From NCBI GenBank assembly GCA_965119745.1, contig OZ221973.1:1984001-2048000 (forward strand): a stretch of 64,000 bases of DNA. Reading direction: 5' to 3'. This DNA is from CAJFUR01 sp904420575. Its GTDB lineage: Bacteria > Actinomycetota > Coriobacteriia > Coriobacteriales > Eggerthellaceae. Position 1 is the stretch's first letter. Each line of letters opens with the position of its first letter. This document shows positions 17,805 to 25,794 of the stretch, piece by piece. The translations under genes were made by a program, and so were the position numbers. Under the pieces are notes generated by a model. It saw nothing but the letters and a program-made list of their open reading frames with translations. It was not told where the DNA came from and searched no databases.

Positions 17805-18379
17805 AGCCGACCATGAACGCGAGGAAGCGGGCTGCGGCTATGTGCGCCGCCGTGCTGGCATGCTGCCTGGCAGGTTGCGCGAGCGAGCCGGCCGATGAGT
17901 CGGCCGCGCCGACGGAGCAGCCCGCCCCGACGGAGCAGCCCGCCCCCGAACAGGCCGCCACTGCATCGCCCGCTCCCGAGCAGGCCGCTTCCGGCATTGA
18001 ACCAACCCCGAAGGAGGATGATCCCATGCAAGCGCGCGTCATCGAAGTGGCGGACGGCGGCACCGTCGTCACGTTCGAGCTCAACGACTCGGCTGCGGCG
18101 ACGGCGCTTTGCGACCAGCTGCCCCTCGCCGTCGAGGTGAGCGATTTCAGCACGAACGAGAAGATCTTCTACCCGCCGGAGCCCCTCGATGTGGCGGACG
18201 CCCCGCATGCCGAGGGCGGCGCGGGCACGCTCGCGTACTACGAACCGTGGGGCAACGTCGTCCTGTTCTACGGCGACTACTCCCCGAACGACGGCCTCTA
18301 CGAGCTGGGCCGCGCGGTGTCCGGCGCCGACGCGATCGGCGATCTGACGGGCACCATCGAGGTCGCGGCGGCCGACTGA
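17801..18379 (+). CDS. Lipoprotein with cyclophilin-like domain
   Basis: A 192-residue exported lipoprotein. It has a signal peptide with lipobox LAGC, then a Pro/Glu/Ala-rich linker with repeated PTEQPAPEQA-type units (about residues 30-65). The C-terminal domain (about 75-190, with VVTFELNDSAAATALCDQLP and YEPWGNVVLFYGDYSP) matches the cyclophilin-like family often found beside flavodoxins and NADPH reductases in anaerobes. The catalytic role is uncertain. It is in one operon with 17544 and probably with the aldo/keto reductase at 18409. Confidence 0.82.
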   Translation: MKPTMNARKRAAAMCAAVLACCLAGCASEPADESAAPTEQPAPTEQPAPEQAATASPAPEQAASGIEPTPKEDDPMQARVIEVADGGTVVTFELNDSAAATALCDQLPLAVEVSDFSTNEKIFYPPEPLDVADAPHAEGGAGTLAYYEPWGNVVLFYGDYSPNDGLYELGRAVSGADAIGDLTGTIEVAAAD

Positions 18380-18408
18380 GCCAGAACGCCACAGGAAAGG
18401 AGCGAAGC

Positions 18409-19260
18409 ATGGAAACCATCGAGCTGAACAACGGGGTGGTCATGCCCCAGACCGGATTCGGCGTCTTCCAAGTAACCGACCAGGCCGAATGCGAGCGCGC
18501 GGTGGCAGACGCGCTCGAGGTGGGTTACCGCCTTGTCGACACGGCTGCCTGCTACGGCAACGAGCGGGCGGTGGGGGCGGCCATCGCGAAGAGCGGCGTG
18601 GCGCGCGAGGACGTGTTCGTCACGTCGAAGGTGTGGATCCAGGACGCGGGCTACGAGCGCACGCGCGTCTCGTTCGAAAAGACGCTCGCCAACCTCGGCA
18701 CCGACTACCTGGACCTCTACCTGATCCATATGCCCTACGGCGACTACCACGGCAGCTGGCGCGCAATGGAGAAGCTGCTGGCCGAGGGCCGGGTGCGCGC
18801 CATCGGCGTGTGCAACTTCCTGCCCGACCGTCTGGCCGACCTCGTGCTCTCCCACGACGTGGCGCCCGCCGTCAACCAGATCGAGCTGCACCCGTTCTGC
18901 CAACAGCGCGCCTCGCGCGAGCTCATGGACCGCTATGGCATCCGCGCCATGGCCTGGGCGCCCTTCGCCGAGGGCCGGGAAGGCATCTTCGCCAACCTCG
19001 AGCTGGCTGAGATAGGGGCGCCCTACGGCAAGACGCCGGCCCAGGTCATCCTGAGGTGGCTGCGACAGGAAGGCATCGTCGCCATCCCGAAGTCGGTGCA
19101 CCGCGAGCGCATCGAGCAGAACTTCGCTTTGGACGACTTTGCGCTGACCGACGACGATATGGCCCGCATCCGCGCCCTCGACCGCGCCGAGAGCCTCATT
19201 CTCGACGTCCCCGCCACAGGCGAGGTCTACCGTCTGCACGGCATCCGCTTCGAGCAGTAG
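18409..19260 (+). CDS. Aldo/keto reductase
   Basis: NAD(P)H-dependent carbonyl reductase, 283 residues, TIM-barrel AKR family (AKR5-like 2,5-diketogluconate reductase group). The catalytic tetrad is visible: Asp in RLVDTA, Tyr in ACYGNE, Lys in VTSKVW and His in YLIHMP. The cofactor-binding motif IPKSVHRERI is near residue 225. The start follows AAAGGAGCG. It is the third gene of a rightward run with 17544, 17801 and 19292, all in the redox neighbourhood of the LysR gene at 16554. Confidence 0.94.
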   Translation: METIELNNGVVMPQTGFGVFQVTDQAECERAVADALEVGYRLVDTAACYGNERAVGAAIAKSGVAREDVFVTSKVWIQDAGYERTRVSFEKTLANLGTDYLDLYLIHMPYGDYHGSWRAMEKLLAEGRVRAIGVCNFLPDRLADLVLSHDVAPAVNQIELHPFCQQRASRELMDRYGIRAMAWAPFAEGREGIFANLELAEIGAPYGKTPAQVILRWLRQEGIVAIPKSVHRERIEQNFALDDFALTDDDMARIRALDRAESLILDVPATGEVYRLHGIRFEQ

Positions 19261-19291
19261 CTCCGTCCGATCCCCCAGAAAGGAACCCCTC

Positions 19292-19810
19292 ATGGACATC
19301 CTGGTGTTGAACGGCAGCCCGCGCCCGCGCGGCAACACCGCTGCCCTCGTCGACGCGTTCGCCGAAGGCGCGCGCGAGGCAGGGCATGCGGTGGAGGTGC
19401 TCGACGTGGCGCGCATGGACATCGCCGGCTGCCGCGGCTGCGAGTTCTGCCATACGAAAGGCGACGGCGCCTGCGCCATTCATGACGACATGGAGCGCAT
19501 CTACGCGCGTTGGAACGAGGTCGACCTGCTCGTGCTGGCGAGCCCCGTGTACTACGGCTCGTTCAGCGCGCAGCTGCACGCCGCCATCCACCGCACCTAC
19601 GCGCTCGACAAACCCAAGCGTGTCAGCAAAATGGCGCTCATCCTGAGCTCCGGTGCGCGCGAGGTGTACGCGGCGTGCGAGCGCATCTACCACGGCTTCA
19701 TCCAGGGTTACTTCGGGGTCGAGGACCTAGGCGTGCTCACCGCTGCCGGCGACGAGAACAAGTCCCCCGAGAAAATCGAGGAACTGCGCGCCTTCGGCCG
19801 CTCGTTGTGA
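19292..19810 (+). CDS. NADPH-dependent FMN reductase / iron-sulfur flavoprotein family
   Basis: A 172-residue flavodoxin-fold protein. The N-terminal FMN-phosphate loop LNGSPRPRGNTA, the cysteine pair CRGCEFC and the ASPVYYGSFS motif are typical of the small NAD(P)H FMN-reductase/IsfA group. Only three to four cysteines are present in the compact motif, so an Fe-S cluster is possible but not certain. It follows the aldo/keto reductase by 31 bp with AAAGGAACC as ribosome site. Confidence 0.9.
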   Translation: MDILVLNGSPRPRGNTAALVDAFAEGAREAGHAVEVLDVARMDIAGCRGCEFCHTKGDGACAIHDDMERIYARWNEVDLLVLASPVYYGSFSAQLHAAIHRTYALDKPKRVSKMALILSSGAREVYAACERIYHGFIQGYFGVEDLGVLTAAGDENKSPEKIEELRAFGRSL

Positions 19811-19851
19811 CGCCGTGCCCTCCGCTCAGTTTACGAGTACTTCGACCAGGG

Positions 19852-19889
19852 GAGCGAGCGCACTTCGAGCGCGCATGCCCCGCTCGCTC
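19852..19889. terminator. Convergent terminator hairpin
   Basis: A 9-bp inverted repeat (GAGCGAGCG, 19852-19860, with 19881-19889) with a 20-nt loop lies between the convergent FMN reductase and methyltransferase genes. It overlaps the end of the latter. Confidence 0.5.
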
Positions 19890-20610
19890 AGTCGCGCAGC
19901 ACGGGGCCGTGGAACTCCGGGCCGAACGGCACGGCTCCCGCGAGGTCGAGCGGGCCGTTCGAGGCGACCGCGAGGTAGTTGTCCTCGCCGGAGAACCCCT
20001 CGTCGGCGCAGGGGATCACCTGCACGTGCGCGAAGACCTGCGCGAGCGCGGCGACGGCCGAGCTGAGCGTGCTCGCGTCCGTGCCCTCGTGCTCGGTCAC
20101 CACGTTGGCCAGGTACACCCCGGCGGGCGCGAGGCGGCGCGCGATGCTGCGCGCCGCCTCAAGCGTCATGAGCGACCGCACGGGCGCGCGCCCGGAGAAG
20201 CAGTCGTTCACGATGGCGTCGTATGTTTTCCCGCAGCCGTCGAGGTAGGCGCGCGCGTCGGCGGTCACCAGGCGCAGGCGGTCCGCGGCGCCGAACTCGT
20301 CGACGAGCTCCCGCACGAAGAACTTGTCCCAGGCCAGCCGCACGACGGCGGGGTCGATCTCCGCCACGTCCAGGCGCACGTCGGGGCGCGTGCTCACGAC
20401 GTGCTTCGGCCACGCGCAGCCGCCGCCTCCCAGCACGAGCACGTCGTGCGCCGCGGGGCGCGCCTCGAACAGGCAGTCGAACGCCCGGTAATAGGAGAAG
20501 ACGGGCTCGTAGCGCCGTTTCCCCAGATAGGTGGCCGACTGGTAGGCGCCGTCCGGCCCCTCCACGGTCTCGACCGAGGGCCCGCGCCCGCGCTTCCCGC
20601 CTGCGCTCAC
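19888..20610 (-). CDS. Spermidine-synthase-like SAM-dependent methyltransferase
   Basis: A 240-residue Rossmann-fold protein. The SAM-binding glycine loop VLVLGGGGCAWPKHV is followed by the acidic VAEIDPAVV and by VTADARAYL, the order seen in spermidine synthase-like proteins. The N-terminal tetramerisation domain of true spermidine synthases is missing, so polyamine synthesis is not supported; 'fused spermidine synthase-like methyltransferase' is the safer label. The GTG start overlaps the flavodoxin stop (GTGA), so it is coupled to the gene at 20607. Confidence 0.8.
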   Translation of the reverse strand: MSAGGKRGRGPSVETVEGPDGAYQSATYLGKRRYEPVFSYYRAFDCLFEARPAAHDVLVLGGGGCAWPKHVVSTRPDVRLDVAEIDPAVVRLAWDKFFVRELVDEFGAADRLRLVTADARAYLDGCGKTYDAIVNDCFSGRAPVRSLMTLEAARSIARRLAPAGVYLANVVTEHEGTDASTLSSAVAALAQVFAHVQVIPCADEGFSGEDNYLAVASNGPLDLAGAVPFGPEFHGPVLRD

Positions 20611-21095
20611 AGCCCCAGGCTTTCCACCCAGGCGCGCACCTCGGCTTCGGACGCGCGGCTGGCGAGGCGCTTGCCGGGCAGCCAGCGCGTCTCGGGCGCG
20701 CAGCACGCCTTGAGCACGTCTTCGGTGCGCCCCATGCCGCTTCCGCCCGACGTGGCGAAGGGAATCACCGTCTTGCCGGCGAAATCGTAGGCCTCCAAGA
20801 ACGTGCTCACGATGGTAGGCGCCACGTACCACCAGATGGGGAAGCCGACGAACACGGTGTCGTAGGCGTCCATGTCCTCAACGCGGCTCGACACGGCCGG
20901 GCGCGAGGCGGGGTCGTTCATCTCCACGCTGCTGCGGCTCGCGCGGTCGTTCCAGTCCAGGTCGGCGGCTGTGTAGGGCTCGGCGGGTACGATCTCGTGC
21001 AGGTCGGCGCCGGTCACGTCCGCCAGCGTGCGCGCGAGGCGCGCCGTCTCGCCGGAGGCGGAGAAGTAGGCGACGAGGGTCTTTGTCGCGGTCAT
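20607..21095 (-). CDS. Flavodoxin
   Basis: A 162-residue flavodoxin of the Flavodoxin_4 group. The FMN loop (VAYFSASGETARLA) is at residues 8-21, followed by FVGFPIWWYVAPTIV and the TSGGSGMG loop. It is a low-potential one-electron carrier in the cytosol. A paralogue with an export signal lies at 24337. It is coupled to the methyltransferase downstream and is preceded by a ribosome site in GAAAGGAGC. Confidence 0.93.
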   Translation of the reverse strand: MTATKTLVAYFSASGETARLARTLADVTGADLHEIVPAEPYTAADLDWNDRASRSSVEMNDPASRPAVSSRVEDMDAYDTVFVGFPIWWYVAPTIVSTFLEAYDFAGKTVIPFATSGGSGMGRTEDVLKACCAPETRWLPGKRLASRASEAEVRAWVESLGL

Positions 21096-21162
21096 GGCGA
21101 TGCTCCTTTCTCATGGCCCGCAGACGCCGTGTCCGCGGGCCCTTTTGCGGTTTCTTGGGTGC

Positions 21163-21218
21163 GCCGGGCTGCCGCCCCCATGCCACGCGGCAGCTTGGCA
21201 TGGGGGCGGCAGCCCGGC
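21163..21218. terminator. Large perfect hairpin, 23-bp arms
   Basis: The arms 21163-21185 and 21196-21218 are exact inverted copies (beginning GCCGGGCTGCCG) around a 10-nt loop. It sits between two leftward genes, about 15 bp after the FMN reductase stop at 21232, and should terminate transcription strongly. The stem is long even for this genome. Confidence 0.8.
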
Positions 21219-21231
21219 CCGGCGCCTGCGG

Positions 21232-21765
21232 TTACAGCGAGCGGCCCAGCTCGTAGGCCTCTTGCGGGAAGCGCGTGCGGCGCGTCATGGGCACGGTGCC
21301 GCAGCCCGTGCCCATGACGCTCCCCGCGTCCTGGAAGTTCAGGTAGCGGCAGAGCGTGGCGTAGTGCGCCGCGAGGTCGCGCATCGTCCAGTCGTCGTCG
21401 TTCCACGCGGCGGCCAGAAGCACGGCCTTGAGGCGCTTGCCGGCAAGCTGGCCGTTGAAGCTGTAGAAGCGGTCGATGGCGGTTTTCATCTGCGCCGACA
21501 TGCCGAAGTAGTAGAGCGGCGTCGCGAACGCCACCAGGTCGGCGTCCAGCAGCGCGTCGCGCAGCGCGGCCATGTCGTCGGCCTGGCAGCACGCGCCGGC
21601 CATGCCGCAGGCGTCGCATCCCAGGCAGGGCCGGATGTCGGCATGCGCCACGTCGAACGACTCCACGTCGTGGCCCGCCTCGCGGGCGCCTTCTTCGAAG
21701 CGCTCCGCCAGCAGGTTCGACGAGCCGTGCCTGTGCGGGCTTCCCTTCAAGACGAGAATCCTCAT
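21232..21765 (-). CDS. NADPH-dependent FMN reductase family protein
   Basis: A 177-residue flavodoxin-fold protein with the FMN loop LKGSPHRHGSSN near the start, a CLGCDACGMAGACC cysteine cluster at about residues 49-62, and ATPLYYFGMSAQMK. It resembles the protein at 19292 but has more cysteines, consistent with an iron-sulfur flavoprotein. The start at 21765 follows GGAAGCCCC. It is probably co-transcribed with the upstream DUF362 gene, 38 bp away. Confidence 0.9.
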   Translation of the reverse strand: MRILVLKGSPHRHGSSNLLAERFEEGAREAGHDVESFDVAHADIRPCLGCDACGMAGACCQADDMAALRDALLDADLVAFATPLYYFGMSAQMKTAIDRFYSFNGQLAGKRLKAVLLAAAWNDDDWTMRDLAAHYATLCRYLNFQDAGSVMGTGCGTVPMTRRTRFPQEAYELGRSL

Positions 21766-21802
21766 GGGGCTTCCTTTCCTCCGTCGTTCCATCATCCGCC
21801 TT

Positions 21803-22867
21803 CTACGCATCCGTGTCCACCAGCTCGTAGGCCTGGCTTCCCAGCCCGATGGCCTCGGCGTGCTCCAGGATGTGCGGCCCGTTGAGCGATTCCATGCGCC
21901 GCACGAGCGACGCCCCGTCGGGCGCGGCGTACACGAGGTCGACGCAGGCGCGGTCGAGCGCCACGGGGTCGGTCGAGGCCAGGATGCCGATGTCGGCCAT
22001 GTCGGGCTCGGCGGGGTGCGAATCGCAGTCGCAGTCCACCGACAGGCGGTTCATCACGTTCACGTAGCACATGCGCTCGCCCAGGTGGTCCGACACCGCC
22101 TTCGCGGCCTCGGCCATCGACTCCAGGAAGTCGTCCTGCGCAGGGTTGCCCCACGACGTGGTGGACGCGCCGGCGCTGTGGATGAGCACCTTGCCCTCCG
22201 ACGACGCGATGCCGATGGAGCAGTTCTTGAGCGCCCCGCCGAAGCCGCCCATCGCGTGGCCCTTGAAGTGCGCGAGCGACACGACGAAATCGTAGTCGGC
22301 CAGGTGCGCGCCCACAAGGTCCTCGGTCAGGTGCGCGCCGCCTTCCACGGGGATGCTCATCGAGCCGTCGGCGTCCATGATGTCCACCTCCGCGAGGGCG
22401 GTGAAGCCGTGCTCGGCGGCCACCTGCAGGTGGCGCTCGGTGCCGGTGCGCGCGCCGCCGTAGGCCGTGTTGCATTCCACGATGGTGCCGCCGAGCGCGC
22501 GCACGAGGCCGCCGACGAGCTCGGGGCGCAGGTAGTTGCTGCCCGGCTCGCCGGTGGAGAGCTTCACCGCCACGCGTCCCGCCGGCTCCGCGCCGAGTGC
22601 GTCCCAGACGCGCATGAGGCCCGCGGCGCTGACGTCCGCGGTGAAGTACACGGGTGCGCCGCCCGCTGGGGAGGGCTCGGGCTGTGCGGCCGCAGGTGCC
22701 GATTCAGCCGCGGGCGCGTCCTCTGACCGGCTCGGTGCGGACCCGGTCCCTGCGGACGCGGGGTCCTCGTCGCCTGAGCAGCCGGCGAGCGCCCCGCCGG
22801 CGAGCACCGCCATCCCGATGCCGGCCGATCCCATGAGGAAGGCGCGCCGGTCCAGGTTTCTATCCAT
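21803..22867 (-). CDS. Tat-exported DUF362 lipoprotein
   Basis: A 354-residue paralogue of the cytosolic DUF362 protein at 9050. It carries a twin-arginine-like signal (LDRRAFLMGSAG), lipobox LAGC and a ~40-residue Ala/Pro/Glu linker. The DUF362 core keeps KLSTGEPGSNYLRPELVGG, HFKGHAMGGFGGALKN and VDCDCDSHPAEP. Function is unknown; the export signal suggests a redox role on the outer face of the membrane. It lies among flavodoxin and FMN-reductase genes on the same strand. Confidence 0.87.
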   Translation of the reverse strand: MDRNLDRRAFLMGSAGIGMAVLAGGALAGCSGDEDPASAGTGSAPSRSEDAPAAESAPAAAQPEPSPAGGAPVYFTADVSAAGLMRVWDALGAEPAGRVAVKLSTGEPGSNYLRPELVGGLVRALGGTIVECNTAYGGARTGTERHLQVAAEHGFTALAEVDIMDADGSMSIPVEGGAHLTEDLVGAHLADYDFVVSLAHFKGHAMGGFGGALKNCSIGIASSEGKVLIHSAGASTTSWGNPAQDDFLESMAEAAKAVSDHLGERMCYVNVMNRLSVDCDCDSHPAEPDMADIGILASTDPVALDRACVDLVYAAPDGASLVRRMESLNGPHILEHAEAIGLGSQAYELVDTDA

Positions 22868-22925
22868 GGTGCATTCCTTTCGCTTCTCCTGATCCCCTGA
22901 TCCGTCGATGCTGCAAGGACGGGGG

Positions 22926-23246
22926 CTATCCGTTTCCTTTCGGCGGGCGCAAGGAGAACGCGGCCCTCACGCCCAGAAGCGTGCAGGCCGCCACGGCCAC
23001 CGTTCCCGCCGCTGCGGCCCCGATGAGCCTGGCAACGGAGAAAGCGGCGCGTATCGCCTGTTCGTCAGGGACGAAGCGGGCTTGCTCGCACGTTTGCGCG
23101 GTTATCGACGGCGCCTCGGTGACCGGCGAGGAGGGCGCGCCCTTGGTCGCAGCGTCGCCGGCGGATGTGGCCTCTTCCATCAAGATGTCGAGGCCGCGTC
23201 CGAGAGAGCCGCTGCGGGTGGGACTGGCGTCTTCGGGTGTGGACAT
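22926..23246 (-). CDS. Small single-pass membrane protein
   Basis: A 106-residue protein of unknown function. The N-terminal ~65 residues are hydrophilic and Ser/Thr/Ala-rich. One membrane helix (about residues 75-98, VARLIGAAAAGTVAVAAC) is followed by a short basic tail. The ATG follows AAAGGAG at ideal spacing, which supports a real gene. It lies between the exported DUF362 gene and an aldo/keto reductase on the same strand. Confidence 0.6.
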   Translation of the reverse strand: MSTPEDASPTRSGSLGRGLDILMEEATSAGDAATKGAPSSPVTEAPSITAQTCEQARFVPDEQAIRAAFSVARLIGAAAAGTVAVAACTLLGVRAAFSLRPPKGNG

Positions 23247-23303
23247 GGGCGATCTCCTTTTCGTTTTCGCGATCTGTTCGTTTGGTGGGAGCAAGGGCCG
23301 CTC

Positions 23304-24308
23304 TCAGCGGCCGCACAGCCGCTCGTGTTCTTCGGGGTAGCGGGCGCCCTCGAGCTCGATGCCCTCGACGACGCGGCGCACAAGGGCCAGTTCGGCGTCG
23401 GTGAACGACACGTCGAGCGCGCCCAGATTCTCCGCCATGCGCTCGGGCTTCTTCGTGCCGGGTATCGGCACGATCCACGGCTTCTGGGCCAGCAGCCAAG
23501 CGAGGGAGAACTGCGCGGGCGTGATGCCCTTTTCCTCGGCCATGCGCCCGACGGCCTCGGCGAGGGCCATGTTGCGCCCGAGGTTCTCCGGCGCGAAGCG
23601 CGGTATCGTGCTGCGGAAGTCGTTTGCCTCGAAGCGCGTCGTGCGGTCGAAGCGGCCGGTCAGCGCCGCCTTGCCGAGCGGGCTGAAGGGGGCGAACCCG
23701 ATTCCCAGCTCCTCGAGCACGCCCAGCAGATGTGCCTCGGGCTCGCGGTACCAGAGCGAGTACTCGCTCTGCACGGCCGCCAGCGGGCAGACGGCATGGG
23801 CGCGGCGCACCGTCTCTGCCGACGCCTCGGACAGGCCCCAGGCGAGGACCTTGCCCTCGCGCATGAGGCCGGCCACCGTCTCGGCCACGACCTCGATGGG
23901 CACGTGGGGATCGACCCGGTGCTGGAAGTACAGATCGATGTGGTCGGTGCGCAGCCGCCTGAGCGACCCTTCGACGGCGGCGCGGATGACGGCGGGCTCG
24001 CTCGACAGGCCGATGGGGCGGTTGCTTGCGTCCAGCTCGCCGCGCGCGATGTCGTAGCCGAACTTCGTCGCGATCCGCACCTCGTCGCGCACGGGTTCGA
24101 GCGCCTCGCCGACGATTTCCTCGTTCTCGAAGGGCCCGTACACCTCGGCCGTGTCGAAGAAGCCGTAGCCCAGCTCGACCGCGCGCCTGATGGCGGCGAC
24201 GGACTCGGCACGGTCGGGGAACGGCGGGTAGCTCTGCGTGAACCCCATGCAGCCCAGGCCGAGGGGCGTCACGTCGATCTTGCCGCCGAGCGATCTCGTT
24301 TCCGTCAT
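23304..24308 (-). CDS. Aldo/keto reductase
   Basis: A 334-residue AKR of the AKR13/YajO type. Catalytic residues are visible as Asp and Tyr in FFDTAEVYGP, Lys in IATKFG and His in YFQHRVDP. The cofactor motif IPGTKKPERM is near residue 275. It probably reduces a carbonyl with NADPH. The start at 24308 follows GGGAAGGAG. It is one of several reductases in the leftward set between 25627 and 19888. Confidence 0.93.
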   Translation of the reverse strand: MTETRSLGGKIDVTPLGLGCMGFTQSYPPFPDRAESVAAIRRAVELGYGFFDTAEVYGPFENEEIVGEALEPVRDEVRIATKFGYDIARGELDASNRPIGLSSEPAVIRAAVEGSLRRLRTDHIDLYFQHRVDPHVPIEVVAETVAGLMREGKVLAWGLSEASAETVRRAHAVCPLAAVQSEYSLWYREPEAHLLGVLEELGIGFAPFSPLGKAALTGRFDRTTRFEANDFRSTIPRFAPENLGRNMALAEAVGRMAEEKGITPAQFSLAWLLAQKPWIVPIPGTKKPERMAENLGALDVSFTDAELALVRRVVEGIELEGARYPEEHERLCGR

Positions 24309-24336
24309 GGTTGCTCCTTCCCTTGGCAATCCGGCG

Positions 24337-25020
24337 TCACAGGCCGAGTCCCGCAAGCCACTCCTCAGCAGAGGAATCCATCGTGGGGAGACCCGTCTCG
24401 GTGACCGTCAGGCCGTCGAGCACGGTGGCGTCCGGGCAGAGCGCCCGCAGGTCGGCTACCGACGCGGTGATGGCGCTGGAGCCGGACGTGCAGAACGGCG
24501 CGATGGTCGCGCCCGCCAGGTCGCCGCGGTTGGCCAGCGTCCTCACGATCTGCGGGATATGGCCCCACCAGACGGGAAAGCCCAGGTAGACGGTGTCGTA
24601 GCCGGCGAGGCTCGGCACGTCGGCCGCCAGGGCGGGACGCGCGTCCTCGTCCTGCTCGCGCTGGCCGAGGTCCAGCATCTCGTCGTAGTCGTCGGGGTAG
24701 GGCGTGGCCGGCTCGATGCGCACGAGGTCTAAGCCGGTGCGGGCCTTGACGGCCTCGGCCAGCGCGAGCGTGTTGCCTGTGCGCGAGAACACCGCGATCA
24801 CGGCGTTGCTGCCTGCCGCGGCAGCGCCGGGTTCCGCTTCCTGCGGGACGGCGTCGACGGCAGGGGCCTTCGAGGCCGGCTCGGGCTCGTTCGGGCTTTC
24901 GTCCAGGGCTGCAGGCTCTTCGGGGGACGCCGCGCACCCGCCGAGGGCCAGGCCCGCCAGCGCCGTCGCCGCCACGCCAACGAACGTGCGGCGGCTCAGG
25001 CTTCGATTCGTCTGCTCCAT
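24337..25020 (-). CDS. Exported flavodoxin-like lipoprotein
   Basis: A 227-residue protein with a twin-arginine-like signal (SLSRRTFVGVAATA) and lipobox LGGC. A ~35-residue acidic linker leads into a flavodoxin fold with AVFSRTGNTLALAEAV, YLGFPVWWGHIPQIV and CTSGSSAI. Flavodoxins are normally cytosolic, so an exported, lipid-anchored one suggests electron transfer on the outer membrane face, perhaps with the exported flavoprotein reductases. It is in the leftward run starting at 25627. Confidence 0.9.
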   Translation of the reverse strand: MEQTNRSLSRRTFVGVAATALAGLALGGCAASPEEPAALDESPNEPEPASKAPAVDAVPQEAEPGAAAAGSNAVIAVFSRTGNTLALAEAVKARTGLDLVRIEPATPYPDDYDEMLDLGQREQDEDARPALAADVPSLAGYDTVYLGFPVWWGHIPQIVRTLANRGDLAGATIAPFCTSGSSAITASVADLRALCPDATVLDGLTVTETGLPTMDSSAEEWLAGLGL

Positions 25021-25042
25021 GGGGCTTTCCTTCCTTCTCGAT

Positions 25043-25627
25043 CTACCGGGCCGCCTCGGCCTCCGCCGCCAGCTGCGTGCGGAGCTCCTTGCCGAGGGTC
25101 GTGCAGGGCGCGATGACGTCGCCCGTGCGCAGGTACTCGTAGGTGGGCATCTCGAACAGCACCGGCTTGAGCGCGCGGTAGTCGATCTTGCCGTCCGCGT
25201 TCAGCACGGACTCGTCGGCATGCACGGCCACGATCTCGCAGACGAAGCTCTCGAAGCCCTTCGTCTCGTACACGTCGTCCACGCGGCACTCCATGACCAC
25301 GGGCGCCTCCGCGATGAGAGGTGCGCCCGTCTCGCCCGGCTCGAACGCGAACACGCCGGACTTGTCCGTCTTGTGTCCGCTCACGACGCCCACGTAGTCG
25401 GCCTTCGCCAGCATCGCCTCGTCCACGATGGCCACGGAAAGCGCGCCCGTCTCCTTGATGCCGCGGTTCGTGAAATGGGGCGCGGCCAGGCTCACCATGA
25501 TGCGGTCGTGGCCGATGATGCCCAGGTGGCCCACCAGCACGTAGTTCGGCTTGCCGTCCACCATGGCTCCCACCACCGCGAGCGGCGTGGGGTAGAGCGC
25601 GAGCCCGGTTCCGATGTTCTTCTTCAT
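25043..25627 (-). CDS. Flavin reductase domain protein
   Basis: A 194-residue FMN-binding split-barrel (flavin reductase-like) protein. Features include YPTPLAVVGAMVDGKPNYV, HFTNRGIKETGALSVAIV and a C-terminal CTTLGKELR. These proteins bind FMN and either reduce it or act in low-potential electron transfer. It is the first gene downstream of the MerR-type promoter at 25727-25757 and so is the likely primary target of the MerR protein at 25795. Confidence 0.92.
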   Translation of the reverse strand: MKKNIGTGLALYPTPLAVVGAMVDGKPNYVLVGHLGIIGHDRIMVSLAAPHFTNRGIKETGALSVAIVDEAMLAKADYVGVVSGHKTDKSGVFAFEPGETGAPLIAEAPVVMECRVDDVYETKGFESFVCEIVAVHADESVLNADGKIDYRALKPVLFEMPTYEYLRTGDVIAPCTTLGKELRTQLAAEAEAAR

Positions 25628-25726
25628 GTTGCTTCCTTCTTCCTTCCGATTCCGCCGTCCCCATGGACAAGCGGTCCGAATGCTGCTAGTCTGTTCTTCG
25701 TTCTTGGTATCGTGACTTCGATAGTT

Positions 25727-25757
25727 ATCCTAGAACTTGAAGTTAACTTCAAGTCAA
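25727..25757 (-). promoter_or_regulatory. MerR-type promoter with palindromic operator
   Basis: Read leftward, the -35 TTGACT (25757-25752) and -10 TAGGAT (25732-25727) are separated by exactly 19 bp, the overlong spacer typical of MerR-activated promoters. A perfect 20-bp palindrome, ACTTGAAGTTAACTTCAAGT (25735-25754), fills the spacer. The promoter points at the flavin reductase operon and lies about 40 bp upstream of the merR-type gene, so that protein is the expected regulator and may also repress itself. Confidence 0.82.
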
Positions 25758-25794
25758 GAGGGAATCGGAAAATTTTTCGCGAAAGAGGGAAACC

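Noticed and set aside
19888..20610. True spermidine synthase (speE)
   Set aside because: The N-terminal domain of spermidine synthases is missing and there is no polyamine gene context; called a related methyltransferase.
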